A DNA stretch of 64,000 bases from Cellulosimicrobium terreum (GCA_014803435.1 JACYFD010000005.1:186001-250000), one strand, 5' to 3'. Positions 50,661 through 61,491 are shown, numbered from the stretch's first letter. A program made the numbers and translations. Notes: generated from the sequence alone by a model not told the origin.

Positions 50661-50677
50661 TCAGGGTGGGCAGCGGG

Positions 50678-51256
50678 TCAGGGCTTCCCGGTCGCGCCCT
50701 TCTCGGCCTTCTGCGCGGCGCCTGTCTCGGTCCGCGCCCCGGAGGTGGAGAGCTCGCCACCGGTCGACTCGAGGTGCGCTCGGACGAACCAGTGGAAGAG
50801 CTCGAGGTCGTGCAGGTGCCCGATCAGCAGGTCGTTCGTGACGTCGTCGAGCTCCTCGGTCGCAGTCGCGGCTTCCCGGTGCGCGGTGATGATGCCGACG
50901 TACACCTCGTCGAGCGCGCCGAGGTGCGCGATGGTCGACGCCCGACCGAGCGAGTAGTCGTCCCACGGGCGGGCGGCCACGAGGGCGCCCGGCGTCCCGA
51001 CGGGGGAGCCTCCGAGGGTGGCGATGCGCTCCGCGATCGCGTCCACCATGAGGCGGACGGCATCCACCTGCGGGTCGATCATCTCGTGGACGGCGATGAA
51101 GTGCGGTCCGACGACGTTCCAGTGGATGTGCTTGAGCGTGAGCTGGAGGTCGTTCAGAGCGTGGAGACGCTCCTGGAGGATCGCCGCGGCCTGCGCTCCC
51201 TCCTCCGGCGTGAGCGACGGGACGGTGTACTTCGGCAGGTCCTGCTGAGCGGCCAT
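50678..51256 (-). CDS. dps: Dps family ferritin-like DNA-protection protein
   Basis: A 192-residue Dps. The four-helix ferroxidase core begins LTLKHIHWNVVGPHF with the conserved HxxxW, then HEMIDPQVDAVRLMVDAIAERI and the LGRASTIAHLG helix. The C-terminal 25 residues (TGGELSTSGARTETG, then Lys-rich) form an extension that may bind DNA. The protein stores iron and protects DNA from oxidative damage; iron-linked stress fits the siderophore genes elsewhere in the window. The ATG at 51256 follows AGAGGAGG. A terminator hairpin follows. Confidence 0.93.
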   Translation of the reverse strand: MAAQQDLPKYTVPSLTPEEGAQAAAILQERLHALNDLQLTLKHIHWNVVGPHFIAVHEMIDPQVDAVRLMVDAIAERIATLGGSPVGTPGALVAARPWDDYSLGRASTIAHLGALDEVYVGIITAHREAATATEELDDVTNDLLIGHLHDLELFHWFVRAHLESTGGELSTSGARTETGAAQKAEKGATGKP

Positions 51257-51363
51257 GGAGGCGCCTCCTCTTCGGTGGGTGCTCGGTCGCCCCATCCTGG
51301 TCCGCCGCTGCGCTGTTCGCAGGACGAGAGCCGACGCCACGGGTGGGCACCCGTCGCTCGTGC

Positions 51364-51894
51364 TCAGTCCCGCGGCAGCACGACCACGGTCAGGGCGAGG
51401 ACGGCGACACCGCCCAGCGCGGCGGCCAGCGGGATCCCCGGTCCGCCTGCGAGCAGCAGCAGGACGACCCCGACGGCCTGGACGACGGCCTGGATCACGA
51501 CGAGGCGGCGGAGGTCCGGCACCACAGCACGCAGCTCGGCCCGCGCACCGGGCGGGACGTGCGCGCTCCACCAGGCGAGGCGCAGGACGAGGTGGGCGAG
51601 CGCGACCAGCGCCAGGGCCACGGGGTCGAAGGGGCCGTCCGCCCCGAGGAGCGCGAAGCCTGTGACGGCGATGACGAGGTGTGGCGCGAGAGTCCCGGGG
51701 AAGGCGGCAAGGTACAGGCCGGCGATCGCGGCGAGCGCCCAGGTCACGCCAGGCACCCCGCTGAGGTCCCGGAGCGCGAGGCAGACGAGGCCGACCGTGG
51801 CGAGCAGCAGCACGGCGCGCGCGTGCAATCCTCCGAACGTGCGTCCCGTGCGCACGTCGATGCGCAGCGGCGCAGGTCTCTGTGCGGCCCTCAA
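51364..51894 (-). CDS. Integral membrane protein of the MoxR/DUF58 operon
   Basis: A 176-residue protein with about five membrane segments (AVLLLATVGLVCLAL, VTWALAAIAGLYLAAF, LVIAVTGFALLG, ALALVALAHLVLRLAW, then the last two). I recognise no family. The TTG at 51894 overlaps the stop of the DUF58 gene (TTGA), which decides the start. It is the last gene of the six-gene cluster, so it probably acts with the DUF58/MoxR system at the membrane. Confidence 0.65.
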   Translation of the reverse strand: MRAAQRPAPLRIDVRTGRTFGGLHARAVLLLATVGLVCLALRDLSGVPGVTWALAAIAGLYLAAFPGTLAPHLVIAVTGFALLGADGPFDPVALALVALAHLVLRLAWWSAHVPPGARAELRAVVPDLRRLVVIQAVVQAVGVVLLLLAGGPGIPLAAALGGVAVLALTVVVLPRD

Positions 51895-53266
51895 CGCGCA
51901 CCGCCCCGGGCCGGCGCGCCGTTGCGGGCAGCGCGGCGGTCGTGGTGGAGCGCGGCGACCTCGAACGCTCCCCGGGCCGCGGTGCTCCCACCTCCGGCCG
52001 TGCCGGTCGCGGTGTCGGCGGGGGTGTACCAGGGCACGACGTCGATCCCCTCGGAGCACATCGTCTCGACGCGGTGGTCCCGCTCGAGCCGCGTGATGCG
52101 CCAGGCGAGCACGATCCGGTCGTCGGCCTCGGCGAGGGAGACGGGGGGCAGGGTGTCGACGACCACGACGACGTGTCCGGCCCGGTGCCACTCGTGCGCG
52201 AGCCGCGGTGCCTCGTCGTCGAGCAGCGTGGAGAAGAGGTAGACGGCCGCGCCCGCCGGGACCTGCGGTGGGCGGTGGCGTGCTGTCGGGTCACCGACCG
52301 GGCGGGCGAGCGCCAGCGCGTGCAGGATGCGACGCAGGTGCCGCCGCCCGGCACCGGGGCGCACGGGCCGCCGCAGCCGTCCGAGGTCGTCGAGCGCGAC
52401 GCGGTCGCCGCCGTCGAGCACCGCCTGCGCGACCGAGGCGGCGGCGTGGCGCGCGAGGTCCAGGGAGGTGGGCTCGTCCGGTCGTCGGAACCCGACGCCG
52501 CCCCACGTGGCGAGGTCCGCTCCGACCTCGTCGCGCGAGTCGACGACCAGCACGACGGTCGCCTCCGCGGTCGCGAACGTCCGGCGCACGTACAGGGTGT
52601 CCAGGCCGGGCGAGCGGCGTGCGGTGGTGCGCCAGTCGATGCGGCGCGTGCTGTCGCCGGCCCGGAAGGTGTCGACGTCGCGCAGCTCGGACCCGTCGCC
52701 CGGTCTGCGCGACGTCTGCGGACCGGACAGTCCCCGGAGCCGGGACGTGATGGGCACACGGCGCAGCGGGACGGGGTGCGGCAGGACGAGGCGCCGGGGC
52801 CCGTCGGTCACGACGGGGACCTGCTCCTCGACGCCCTCGGGGCCGTACGCGGCGTGGTCGACGCGGTAGGTGTCCTGGACGCCCGTCCGCGCGGAGGGCA
52901 TGCTGACGGCGAGGTCGCGCGCGCCTGTCGTGGTCGCCACGACGCGTTCGGCCTGCTGGCGGGACGGCCCGACGACGCGGAACCGCACGGTCTCGGCGCC
53001 CGGGGGAGCACTCAGGTGCACTGTCGCGCCGAGGACGCCGGGCGCGGCGTCGGGATCGAGACGGACGACGGCGGTCGCCGTCCCCTCGGGGCGGTGCGTC
53101 CATCCCCATGTGGCGCTCAGCAGCGCCGGCACCCCGAGGAGCGCGACGTCGGCCCGGCCGGCGACGAGCCCCACCCCGAGCAGGACGACGCCGAGCACGA
53201 CGCCGGCCGCGAGGGCCGTCGTCGTGCGCCAGACCGGGGGGCGGTCGGCCCTCGTCCGGGGCGAGG

Positions 53267-53270
<4 letters not shown>
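51891..53270 (-). CDS. DUF58 domain protein
   Basis: A 459-residue protein. Two N-terminal membrane segments (WRTTTALAAGVVLGVVLLGVG) are followed by a beta-rich region. The DUF58 motif is DSTRRIDWRTTARRS (about residues 212-226), and the following VVLVVDSRDEVG is a von Willebrand A-like strand with acidic residues. DUF58 proteins pair with MoxR ATPases in many bacteria, probably as vWA-containing targets of the chaperone. The ATG at 53270 overlaps the MoxR stop. Confidence 0.88.
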
Positions 53271-54306
<1,036 letters not shown>

Positions 54307-54310
<4 letters not shown>

Positions 54311-54852
54311 CGGGGGGTCCCTTCGTCATGGGTGGTCGGGGGCGTGCGGGCGATCCGCTCGATCGCGTCGAGCCAGTCCTGGAGCTCGTGGGGTGTGGGC
54401 ATCTGACCGCCGACGGCGACCCGGTGCAGCCCGGCGGTGGTGCGGGCACCGAGGAGCTGGACGACCGGGTCGAGGGTCTCGACCGCCGCGAGGTCGGCGT
54501 GGGCGCCGTGGCGTGCCAGGTGCTGCTCCGCGAGGGCGAGGACCCGGCGTGCCGCGCGTCCGCGCACGCGTCCGTCCCGTCCGACGATCGCCCAGCCCAG
54601 CTCGGACACGTCGCGACGTGCACCGTCGCGGGCGACGTCGGGCAGGTGTGCCCAGGTGGCGCGCCCGGCGTCGTCGATGCTGAACCACAGGAGCGCGACG
54701 GCGACCGAGGCGGCGGTGAGCATCACCATGTGCTCCCAGGAGGCGCCGAGCGCGACGGCGGCGGTGCCGACCGCCAGGATCACGAGGGACGGCGCGGCGG
54801 CGCGGCGGGTCCGTGGGGGCAGCGAGCGCCACCATGTGCGCGGCGGGGTCAC
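54307..54852 (-). CDS. Membrane-anchored protein of the MoxR operon
   Basis: A 181-residue protein with two adjacent N-terminal helices (LVILAVGTAAVALGA and MVMLTAASVAVALLWF). A soluble helical tail of about 120 residues follows (RRVLALAEQHLARHGAHADL, DPVVQLLGARTT). No family recognised. It is coupled on both sides by four-base overlaps to the DUF4129 and MoxR genes, so it is a fixed part of the operon. Confidence 0.78.
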
Positions 54853-55613
54853 GGGTGGTCCCCGGGCAGGGGCGACCGGGTCGGGTCGACGTCGAGGTCC
54901 GCACCGATCCGGGCGAGGGCCTCGCGGGCGGTGGTGACGTCGTCCGCGTCGACGCCCTCCCCGCGGAACCGGGCCCGGTGGTAGAGGTCGCGCAGGGTCG
55001 TGACGGCGGCAGGGTCGGCGGGTGTGCGCTCGAGCACCCGCACGGCGAACTCGGTGGGTGTCTGCGCGGGGTCGCGCTCGGCGCCTGCGAGCGCCGCGGC
55101 GTTCTCGAGGGTGACCCAGGCGGCGACGATGGCGTCGGGTGGGGGGATGTCGGGGTGGAGCTCGTCGTGTGCGGTGCGGACGGCGTCGCGCAGGTGGGGC
55201 AGGACGGTGTCGGTCTCGGTGTGGGTGCTGGTGGGTCCGGTGGCGGCGGTGAGGGGGGCGTCCTGGGTGGTGCGGTTGCGGTTGCGGGCGAGGATGCGGA
55301 GCAGGGCGAGGAGTGCCAGGAGGGTGAGGAGGCCGCCGAGCGCGAGGAGGTAGTCGCCGATGGGGAACCCGCCCTGGTCGGTGGGGAGGGTGGGGGGCGG
55401 GCTGGGGGTGGGCGTGGGGGTGGTGGTGGGTGCGGTGGGGGTGGGCGGGGTGGGGGGTCCGCCGAGGAGCCAGTCGGGGGGTGTCCAGCGCCAGGGGGTC
55501 GTGCTGGCGGCGGCGAGGAGCGCGACGGCGGTGAGGGCACCGACGGTGAGGACGTGTCGTGGTCCGGGCCGGCGGCGTGGTGGGGTGCGGCTCGGTGGTG
55601 GTGCCTGGGTCAT
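54849..55613 (-). CDS. DUF4129 domain protein
   Basis: A 254-residue protein. A first helix (VLTVGALTAVALLAAAS) is followed by a Pro/Thr-rich extracytoplasmic stretch (PPTPPTPTAPTTTPTP), then a second helix (YLLALGGLLTLLALLALLRI) and a cytoplasmic DUF4129 domain: VAAWVTLENAAALAGAERD, TPTEFAVRVLERTP, LRDLYHRARFRGEGVDADD. DUF4129 often neighbours transglutaminase/MoxR/DUF58 genes. The Thr/Pro stretch may be glycosylated. Operon member. Confidence 0.88.
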   Translation of the reverse strand: MTQAPPPSRTPPRRRPGPRHVLTVGALTAVALLAAASTTPWRWTPPDWLLGGPPTPPTPTAPTTTPTPTPSPPPTLPTDQGGFPIGDYLLALGGLLTLLALLALLRILARNRNRTTQDAPLTAATGPTSTHTETDTVLPHLRDAVRTAHDELHPDIPPPDAIVAAWVTLENAAALAGAERDPAQTPTEFAVRVLERTPADPAAVTTLRDLYHRARFRGEGVDADDVTTAREALARIGADLDVDPTRSPLPGDHP

Positions 55614-56779
55614 GGGAGGAGCCGGTAGGCGTGGACGCCGGCGACGGCTGCGGTGAGGAACGCGGCGGGGTCGGTGTCGAGGCCTCGGCCCATGGTGGAC
55701 AGGCGCACGGGCGCGGCGTGCAGCGAGTCGAGCAGCGGCTGGTCGGCGGTGATGTCGACCTGGTGGTGTCGTCCGGTGGGTGTGGTGAGGGTGCGGGCCT
55801 GGGTGGTGATGCGGGTGGTGAGGTCGGCGCCCCACCCGGGGAGGTCCTCCACGTGTGGTTCGGGTAGGGGCACGACGACGTCGGCGGTGGCGAGGGCGAC
55901 GTGACCGTAGGCGGTGACGGAGTGGTGCGAGACGCCGAGGTGTCGGTCGCGGGGGTCGGCCCCGGACACCCGGAGGGACGCGACCGGGTGGCCGTGGAGC
56001 GTGGCGGCGGCGTTCACGGCTTCGCCGGCGGCGACGCCGGAGAAGCCCCACCGGGTCCCGGTGCCGAGGTTGCCGGGTCCTTGGGCGACGACGACGAGGT
56101 CGGCGTCGGTGACGTGGCGGGCGGCGAGGAGTCCGGTGTGCACGGTGACGGCTTCGAGGTCGCCGCCGAAGGCTTGTCCGACGGTGATGCAGGTGTCGAG
56201 CCAGTCGGTGTCGCGCAGGGTGGCGACGGTGCGGGAGAACGCGGCGGGCAGGGCGCCGCCGTCGGTCATGACGTAGGCGATGCGGGGGGCGGGGCGGCCT
56301 GCGAGCGCCGCGGCGTGGCGGGCGCCGGCGACGATCGCGGGGACGGCGGAGTGGAGGTCGGCGACGACGACGGGCATGGCGTCGAGGTCGTCGGCGTCGC
56401 GCAGGGTGTCGTGGTGCGGGGACTCCTGCTCGTCGACGCCGAGGACCATGGTCTGCAGGGGGGTGTAGCGGGCCTTGACGAGGTGCCCGGGTCCGGGGTG
56501 CGGGTCGGGGGGCAGGGGGGTGCCGGGTGTGGCGGGGCCGACGACGAGGGCGTACCCGCCGGTGCCGAGGCCTCGGGCGAGCGCGGAGACGTTGAGCAGG
56601 ACGGTGTCGTCGGGTGCGGGGGTGGCGACGAGCTCGGTGTAGGCGAGGGCGCGCACGGTGGTGGGGCTGCTGGGTCCGGGGAGTGGCCGGCCGAGTGCGA
56701 CCGTGAGCTCTTGTGCGCCGGGCCAGGCCCTGCCGCGCGACACCACCTTTGCCGTTCGCCACGTGATCACGCGGCTCAC
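55610..56779 (-). CDS. DUF3866 family protein
   Basis: A 389-residue protein of the actinobacterial DUF3866 family: NVSALARGLGTGGYALVVG near the N-terminus, VLGVDEQESPHHDTLRD and VVADLHSAVPAIVAGARHAA, VVAQGPGNLGTGTRWGFSG, SHHSVTAYGHVALATADV near the C-terminus. No catalytic role is established for it. First gene of the MoxR operon, with its stop overlapping the DUF4129 start. It is divergent from pafB with 26 bp between. Confidence 0.88.
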   Translation of the reverse strand: MSRVITWRTAKVVSRGRAWPGAQELTVALGRPLPGPSSPTTVRALAYTELVATPAPDDTVLLNVSALARGLGTGGYALVVGPATPGTPLPPDPHPGPGHLVKARYTPLQTMVLGVDEQESPHHDTLRDADDLDAMPVVVADLHSAVPAIVAGARHAAALAGRPAPRIAYVMTDGGALPAAFSRTVATLRDTDWLDTCITVGQAFGGDLEAVTVHTGLLAARHVTDADLVVVAQGPGNLGTGTRWGFSGVAAGEAVNAAATLHGHPVASLRVSGADPRDRHLGVSHHSVTAYGHVALATADVVVPLPEPHVEDLPGWGADLTTRITTQARTLTTPTGRHHQVDITADQPLLDSLHAAPVRLSTMGRGLDTDPAAFLTAAVAGVHAYRLLP

Positions 56780-56805
56780 CCTATCGACCGCTAGCGTTGT
56801 CCTCG

Positions 56806-57879
56806 ATGTCCGAGCCTGCGAAGTTCCCGCCCTCCCGCTCCGTGTCGTCGGCGCTGCCGCCGGGCGCGTCGTCGTCGAACCCTGCTGCCCGGTTGCTCAA
56901 CCTGGTGATCGCGTTGGTGAACACGAACGCGTCGATGACGAAGCAGCAGGTCCGGGCGGGGGTCGCCGGGTATGGTGACGCGCCGTCGCCGGACGCGTTC
57001 GAGCGGATGTTCGAGCGGGACAAGGACACGTTGCGGGACCTGGGGATCCCGATCGTGACGGTGGACGCGGGGGGCCATGCGGACGAGGTGGGGTACCGGA
57101 TCGACCAGGACGCGTACGCGTTGGGGGCGATCGACCTGACGCCGGCGGAGCTGGGGGTGCTGGCGCTGGCGGCGCAGTTCTGGCAGGACAAGACGTTGCG
57201 GACGGACATCTCGCGGGCGTTGACGAAGCTGCGGGCGGCGGGTGCGGGTGAGGTCGCGATGGACGCGGTGGCGGGTCTGGCGCCGCGGGTGCGGGCGGTG
57301 GGGGAGGCGTACACGACGCTGCTGGACGCGATCTCGCAGCGCCGGGCGGTGTCGTTCACGTACCGGGCGGCGAGCACGGGCGAGGTGCGGCCCCGTCGGG
57401 TGCAGCCGTGGCGCATCGCGGCGCGGCGCGGTGGTTGGTACCTGGTGGGGTTCGACGTCGACCGGGACGCGCCGCGCTCGTACCGTCTGAGCCGTGTGGA
57501 GGGCCGGGTCCGGGCGACGGGTCCGCGCGACTCGTTCGACGTGCCGGAGCACGTGGACGTGGACGGGTTCCTCGGTGGTCGTGGTGCCGGCGGGGTGGCG
57601 CGTCTCGCGGTGGTCCCGGAGCGGGCGGCGGCGCTGCGGGCGCGCGGCAAGGTCGTCGGGTCCGTCCCGGACGTCAGCACGGGCGCGGCGGGTCCGGGCC
57701 GTGACGTCGTGGAGGTGCCGTTCGACGCGCGGACCGGGCTGGCCGACGAGGTCGTGGGGTACGGCGACGCGGTGCTCGTGCTGGGGCCGCCGGAGCTGCG
57801 CGACGTCGTCGTGCGCCGGCTGCAGGAGGCCGCCGCCCTGGGTTCGGCCGGCGGCACGGGGGAGGGTGAGCGTGGCTGA
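56806..57879 (+). CDS. pafB: WYL-domain transcriptional regulator PafB
   Basis: A 357-residue WYL regulator. The N-terminal winged HTH covers about residues 25-100 (LLNLVIALVNTNASMTKQQV, then FERMFERDKDTLRDLGIPI). The WYL domain (about 155-300) has AVSFTYRAAST and RRGGWYLVGFDVDRD with the W-Y-L-like triplet. PafB forms a heterodimer with PafC that binds single-stranded DNA and activates the mycobacterial DNA-damage response. The ATG at 56806 is 26 bp from the divergent DUF3866 start; a TTG at 56797 is possible. Confidence 0.93.
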   Translation: MSEPAKFPPSRSVSSALPPGASSSNPAARLLNLVIALVNTNASMTKQQVRAGVAGYGDAPSPDAFERMFERDKDTLRDLGIPIVTVDAGGHADEVGYRIDQDAYALGAIDLTPAELGVLALAAQFWQDKTLRTDISRALTKLRAAGAGEVAMDAVAGLAPRVRAVGEAYTTLLDAISQRRAVSFTYRAASTGEVRPRRVQPWRIAARRGGWYLVGFDVDRDAPRSYRLSRVEGRVRATGPRDSFDVPEHVDVDGFLGGRGAGGVARLAVVPERAAALRARGKVVGSVPDVSTGAAGPGRDVVEVPFDARTGLADEVVGYGDAVLVLGPPELRDVVVRRLQEAAALGSAGGTGEGERG

Positions 57880-58846
57880 GCGCGCGGACGACCGGCTGGT
57901 GCGCCTGCTGGGCATCGTCGCCTACCTCGACGGCGCGGGCCCGGTGCCCGTGGGCGAGCTCGCGCGGCACTTCGGCGTCAGCGAGCGCCAGGTGCTCGAC
58001 GACGTCGACGCCCTGTGGGTGTCGGGCACGCCGGGGTACTGGCCGGACGACCTGATCGACTTCGACGCCGACTCGATCGAGCGGGGTGTCGTGCGGCTCA
58101 CGGAGGCACGCGGCATGACGCGACCCCTGCGGCTGGGGACCCGTGAGGCGGTTGCGCTGGTCGCCGCGCTGCGGGCGATGCGGGAGACGGGTGCCGTGCA
58201 GGGGGACCCGGAGCGTGCCCGGGTCGTGGAGTCCGTGCTGACGAAGCTCACCGACGCCACGGGTGAGGCCGCGGCCGCGCTGGACGTCCGGCTCGCGCCC
58301 GAGGGCGACCCGCAGGTCGTGACGACGATCGCGAGCGCCCTCGCCGCCGGGCACCGGCTGCGCATCCGCTACGTCACCGCGGCGGACGAGGCGTCGGACC
58401 GCGAGATCGATCCCGTGAGTCTGCACACCCAGGACGAGCACGCCTACCTGCTCGCGTGGTGCCACCGCGCGCAGGGGCGCCGCACGTTCCGCGTCGACCG
58501 GATCCTCGACGCGGTCGAGCTCGACACCCCGGTGGAGGAGCACGACGTCGACCCGGACGTCGACTTCGCCCCGGCGGGCGACGCGCCGCTCGCGACGGTG
58601 GTGCTCGCGAGCCAGGCGCGGACCGTCGCGGAGCAGGTGCCGGTCGAGTCGGTGCGGGACCTGCCCGACGGCGCGTTCGAGGTGCGCCTGCGGGTGACGA
58701 ACCCGGTGTGGTTGCGTCAGCTCCTGCTGGCCCGTGCGCGTCACGTGCGGTCCGTCGAGCCGGAGTCGGTGGGCGAGGACGTGCGGGAGACGGCTCGCGC
58801 CGCGCTCGCCGCGTACGCGGGCCTCGACGCCGCGGGCACTGGTTAG
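57872..58846 (+). CDS. pafC: WYL-domain transcriptional regulator PafC
   Basis: A 324-residue WYL regulator. The N-terminal HTH segment is GAGPVPVGELARHFGVSERQ; the WYL domain has HRLRIRYVTAADEASDREID and EHAYLLAWCHRAQGRRTFRVD. The GTG at 57872 lies inside the end of pafB (8-bp overlap), preceded by GGGGGAGGG. In mycobacteria the two proteins work as one activator of LexA-independent repair genes. No Pup ligase gene (pafA) is in the window, so the pafA neighbourhood is truncated or absent here. Confidence 0.93.
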   Translation: MAERADDRLVRLLGIVAYLDGAGPVPVGELARHFGVSERQVLDDVDALWVSGTPGYWPDDLIDFDADSIERGVVRLTEARGMTRPLRLGTREAVALVAALRAMRETGAVQGDPERARVVESVLTKLTDATGEAAAALDVRLAPEGDPQVVTTIASALAAGHRLRIRYVTAADEASDREIDPVSLHTQDEHAYLLAWCHRAQGRRTFRVDRILDAVELDTPVEEHDVDPDVDFAPAGDAPLATVVLASQARTVAEQVPVESVRDLPDGAFEVRLRVTNPVWLRQLLLARARHVRSVEPESVGEDVRETARAALAAYAGLDAAGTG

Positions 58847-58856
58847 GGTGAGCGGC

Positions 58857-59183
58857 ATGTGGTTCTGGGTGTGGACGTTCCTCGTCGTGAGCACGGCCGT
58901 GGGTGCGTTCTTCCTCGCCCGTCGCCTGTGGCGGTCCGTGAAGGCGCTGGGGCGAGAGGCCGCCCGTGCGTCGCAGGTCGCGGCGGAGCTCGGCACGACG
59001 GCCGACGAGCTGTCGCGCAGGCTCGCGGCGGAGCAGCCGTCGACCGCCCCCACCCTGTTCGACGATCCCGTGGTCCTGCGGGAACGGGTCGACGCGCTGC
59101 GGGCTTCCAGGGCCGAGAGGCGTGGCCTGCGACGGGTGCGCGACGAGCGGGTGTGGGCTCGCTGGCGGCGGTTCAACGCCTGA
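58857..59183 (+). CDS. Small membrane-anchored coiled-coil-type protein, unknown function
   Basis: A 108-residue protein. An N-terminal helix (MWFWVWTFLVVSTAVGAFFL) anchors it; the remaining part is helical, Arg/Ala/Glu-rich (KALGREAARASQVAAELG), and ends RVWARWRRFNA. No known family recognised. It lies between pafC and tatA on the same strand, a position in which small membrane proteins are common in actinobacteria. Confidence 0.72.
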   Translation: MWFWVWTFLVVSTAVGAFFLARRLWRSVKALGREAARASQVAAELGTTADELSRRLAAEQPSTAPTLFDDPVVLRERVDALRASRAERRGLRRVRDERVWARWRRFNA

Positions 59184-59294
59184 CCGGACGGTCGGTGCAG
59201 GACTGTCGGTCGGTCCGGCCCGGTGACCTATGATGGCGGGACGAGCACTACAGTCACCGTTGTCACTGTCGCCCAGCGAGTAGTAGGTCCAGCC

Positions 59295-59624
59295 GTGAAC
59301 TTCTTTCGTCACCCCGCGACGATCATCGTCCTGATCCTCCTCGTCGTCCTCCTCTTCGGGTCCAAGCGTCTCCCCGACATGGCACGTTCCGTCGGGCAGT
59401 CGCTCAAGATCTTCAAGAAGGAGGTCAAGGAGCTGCGCGACGACGACGACGAGACACCCGCGACGACCACCACGTCGACCCCGGCGGGGCAGAACCCTGC
59501 CGTGCAGAACCCGGGCGCACCGGCTCCTGCCGCGCCGCCCACCGGTACACCGACGAACGCCGGTCCGACGAGCGTGACCGGGGGCGCGACGTCGTCGACG
59601 CAGGACGACGCACCGAGGGCCTAG
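59295..59624 (+). CDS. tatA: Sec-independent translocase TatA
   Basis: A 109-residue TatA. The N-terminal helix is [26 protein letters not shown]: the FGxKRLPD motif after the membrane segment is the family hallmark. The amphipathic helix [12 protein letters not shown] follows, and a Pro/Thr/Ala-rich C-terminal tail of about 55 residues. With TatC, it forms the twin-arginine translocase for folded proteins. The GTG at 59295 gives the usual short N-terminus. A TATGAT box at 59229-59234 could be its -10 promoter element. Confidence 0.95.
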   Translation: MNFFRHPATIIVLILLVVLLFGSKRLPDMARSVGQSLKIFKKEVKELRDDDDETPATTTTSTPAGQNPAVQNPGAPAPAAPPTGTPTNAGPTSVTGGATSSTQDDAPRA

Positions 59625-59627
59625 TCG

Positions 59628-60407
59628 GTGTCTCGTTCCACCTCTCGTGACGCCGAGGGGCGCATGCCCCTGCGCGAGCACCTCGTCGAGATCCGCAACC
59701 GCCTGTTCTGGGCCGCGATCGGCGTCGTGCTCGGCGCCGTCGTCGGCTGGATCATCTACGACACCGTGCTCGGGCTCCTGCAGCAGCCGCTCGTCGACGC
59801 GGCGGAGCGCCGCGGTACCCTCACGGCGCTGAACTTCGAGGGCGTCGCCACGGCCGTCGACATGAAGGTCAAGGTCTCCCTCTTCATCGGCGTCCTGCTG
59901 TCCAGCCCGTGGTGGCTCTACCAGCTCTTCGCGTTCATCACCCCCGGCCTGACCTCCAAGGAGAAGCGGTACGCGTTCGGCTTCATCGCCTCCGCCGTCC
60001 CGCTGTTCCTCGCCGGCATCGGCCTCGCCTGGTACCTGCTGCCGCGCGCGGTGGCGCTGCTCAACGAGTTCGTGCCCGACGGCAGCGCGAACCTCATCAA
60101 CGCCCAGGTCTACCTCAGCTTCGTCATGCGCCTCATGCTGGCGTTCGGCATCGCGTTCCTCGTGCCGGTCGTCATGGTGGCCCTCAACATGATGGGGGTC
60201 GTGCGGGCCTCGACCTGGCTCGCCGGGTGGCGCTGGGCCATCCTCGTGTCGTTCCTGTTCGCGGCGATCATGACGCCCACCCCGGACATCCTGACGATGT
60301 TCTGGGTCGCGCTGCCGATCTGCGCCCTGTACTTCGTGGCGTACGGGATCTCGGTCCTGCACGACCGTCGCGCCGACAAGCGCGACGCCGCCCGGCTCGC
60401 CCTGTGA
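59628..60407 (+). CDS. tatC: Twin-arginine translocase subunit TatC
   Basis: A 259-residue six-helix TatC. The N-terminal MPLREHLVEIRNRLFWA is the conserved twin-Arg-binding face, and the following LTALNFEGVATAVDMKVKVS and SSPWWLYQLFAFITPGLTSKEKR segments are typical, with VLHDRRADKRD at the C-terminus. Together with TatA it makes a minimal Tat system (no TatB gene seen). It starts 3 bp after tatA. Confidence 0.96.
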   Translation: MSRSTSRDAEGRMPLREHLVEIRNRLFWAAIGVVLGAVVGWIIYDTVLGLLQQPLVDAAERRGTLTALNFEGVATAVDMKVKVSLFIGVLLSSPWWLYQLFAFITPGLTSKEKRYAFGFIASAVPLFLAGIGLAWYLLPRAVALLNEFVPDGSANLINAQVYLSFVMRLMLAFGIAFLVPVVMVALNMMGVVRASTWLAGWRWAILVSFLFAAIMTPTPDILTMFWVALPICALYFVAYGISVLHDRRADKRDAARLAL

Positions 60408-60441
60408 GCGCACCTGCCCCGACACGCCCAACCGGGCGCGG

Positions 60442-61491
60442 GTGGCGGCCGTGAGCGTCGTCGGGCTCGTCGTCAACCCCACAGCGGGCCGCGGCCGCGG
60501 CCACTCCGGCGGCACCGCGACCCTCGTCGCCCTGCGGGCCGCCGGGCACGACGTCGTCGAGCTGTCGGCGCCGAGCCTCGCCCTCGCCGAGGAGTCCGCC
60601 CGTGCCGCCGTCCGCGGCACCCGGAGCGGGGCACCGGTGGACGCCCTCGTCGTCGTCGGTGGCGACGGCATGGTCCACCTCGGCGTCAACGCCGTCGCCG
60701 CGACCGGCATCCCCCTCGGCGTCGTGGCCGTCGGCACCGGCAACGACTTCGCGCACGCCCTCGGGCTCCCGACCGGCGCCGTCGGGCCGTGCGTCGACGC
60801 CCTGGTCGACGGGTGCGCACGGCACGCGGTCCGCGCCGTCGACGCCGCCCGGGTCACCGGGGAGCACCTGCCCGAGCCCCGCTGGTACGCCGGCGTCCTG
60901 TCCGCGGGCGTCGACGCCGCCGTCAACGCGCACGCCAACGCGGCCACGTGGCCCCGCGGGCGCGCACGCTACGCCCGCTCGGCCCTGCGCGAGATCACCC
61001 GCTACCGCCCCTACGGGTACCGGATCACGCTCCACGGCGCCCGCCCCCCGGGCACCGACCAGGACGCCGACCTGCCCGACCTGCTCGCCGGCGTGCCCCT
61101 GCGCCCCAGCAACGACACCGCCGACACCGCGGGCACCGCTGGCCCCACCGTGGTGTGGGAGTCGCCCGGGGCGCTCGTCGCCGTCGCCAACGGGCCCCGG
61201 ATCGGGGGCGGCATCCGCATCGCGCCCGACGCCGCGCTCGACGACGGGCTGCTCGACGTCGTCGTCGCCGGGCCCTTCACCCGCCTCGGTGCCGCCCGCA
61301 TCTTTCCCGGCATGTACACAGGACGGCACCTGCGCAACCCCGGCGTCGGGACGCTGCGGGCCCGCGCCGTCACGATCGAGCCCACCACCGCCGGTGCGGT
61401 ACCACCGCACGCGTTCGCCGACGGCGAGCACCTCGGACCCCTGCCCGTGCACGCCGCCGTCGTCCCCGGGGCCCTGCACGTCCTCGCCTGA
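60442..61491 (+). CDS. Diacylglycerol kinase/lipid kinase family protein
   Basis: A 349-residue DgkB/YegS-type lipid kinase (DAGK catalytic domain, PF00781). The ATP-binding motif is LVVNPTAGRGRGH, the catalytic VVVGGDGMVHLGVNA, and VAVGTGNDFAHALGLP follows. The C-terminal domain carries GPRIGGGIRIAPDAALDDGLLDVVV and FADGEHLGPL. It phosphorylates diacylglycerol or a related lipid. An in-frame GTG at 60451 is an equally good start. Conserved position between tatC and helY in actinobacteria. Confidence 0.92.
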   Translation: MAAVSVVGLVVNPTAGRGRGHSGGTATLVALRAAGHDVVELSAPSLALAEESARAAVRGTRSGAPVDALVVVGGDGMVHLGVNAVAATGIPLGVVAVGTGNDFAHALGLPTGAVGPCVDALVDGCARHAVRAVDAARVTGEHLPEPRWYAGVLSAGVDAAVNAHANAATWPRGRARYARSALREITRYRPYGYRITLHGARPPGTDQDADLPDLLAGVPLRPSNDTADTAGTAGPTVVWESPGALVAVANGPRIGGGIRIAPDAALDDGLLDVVVAGPFTRLGAARIFPGMYTGRHLRNPGVGTLRARAVTIEPTTAGAVPPHAFADGEHLGPLPVHAAVVPGALHVLA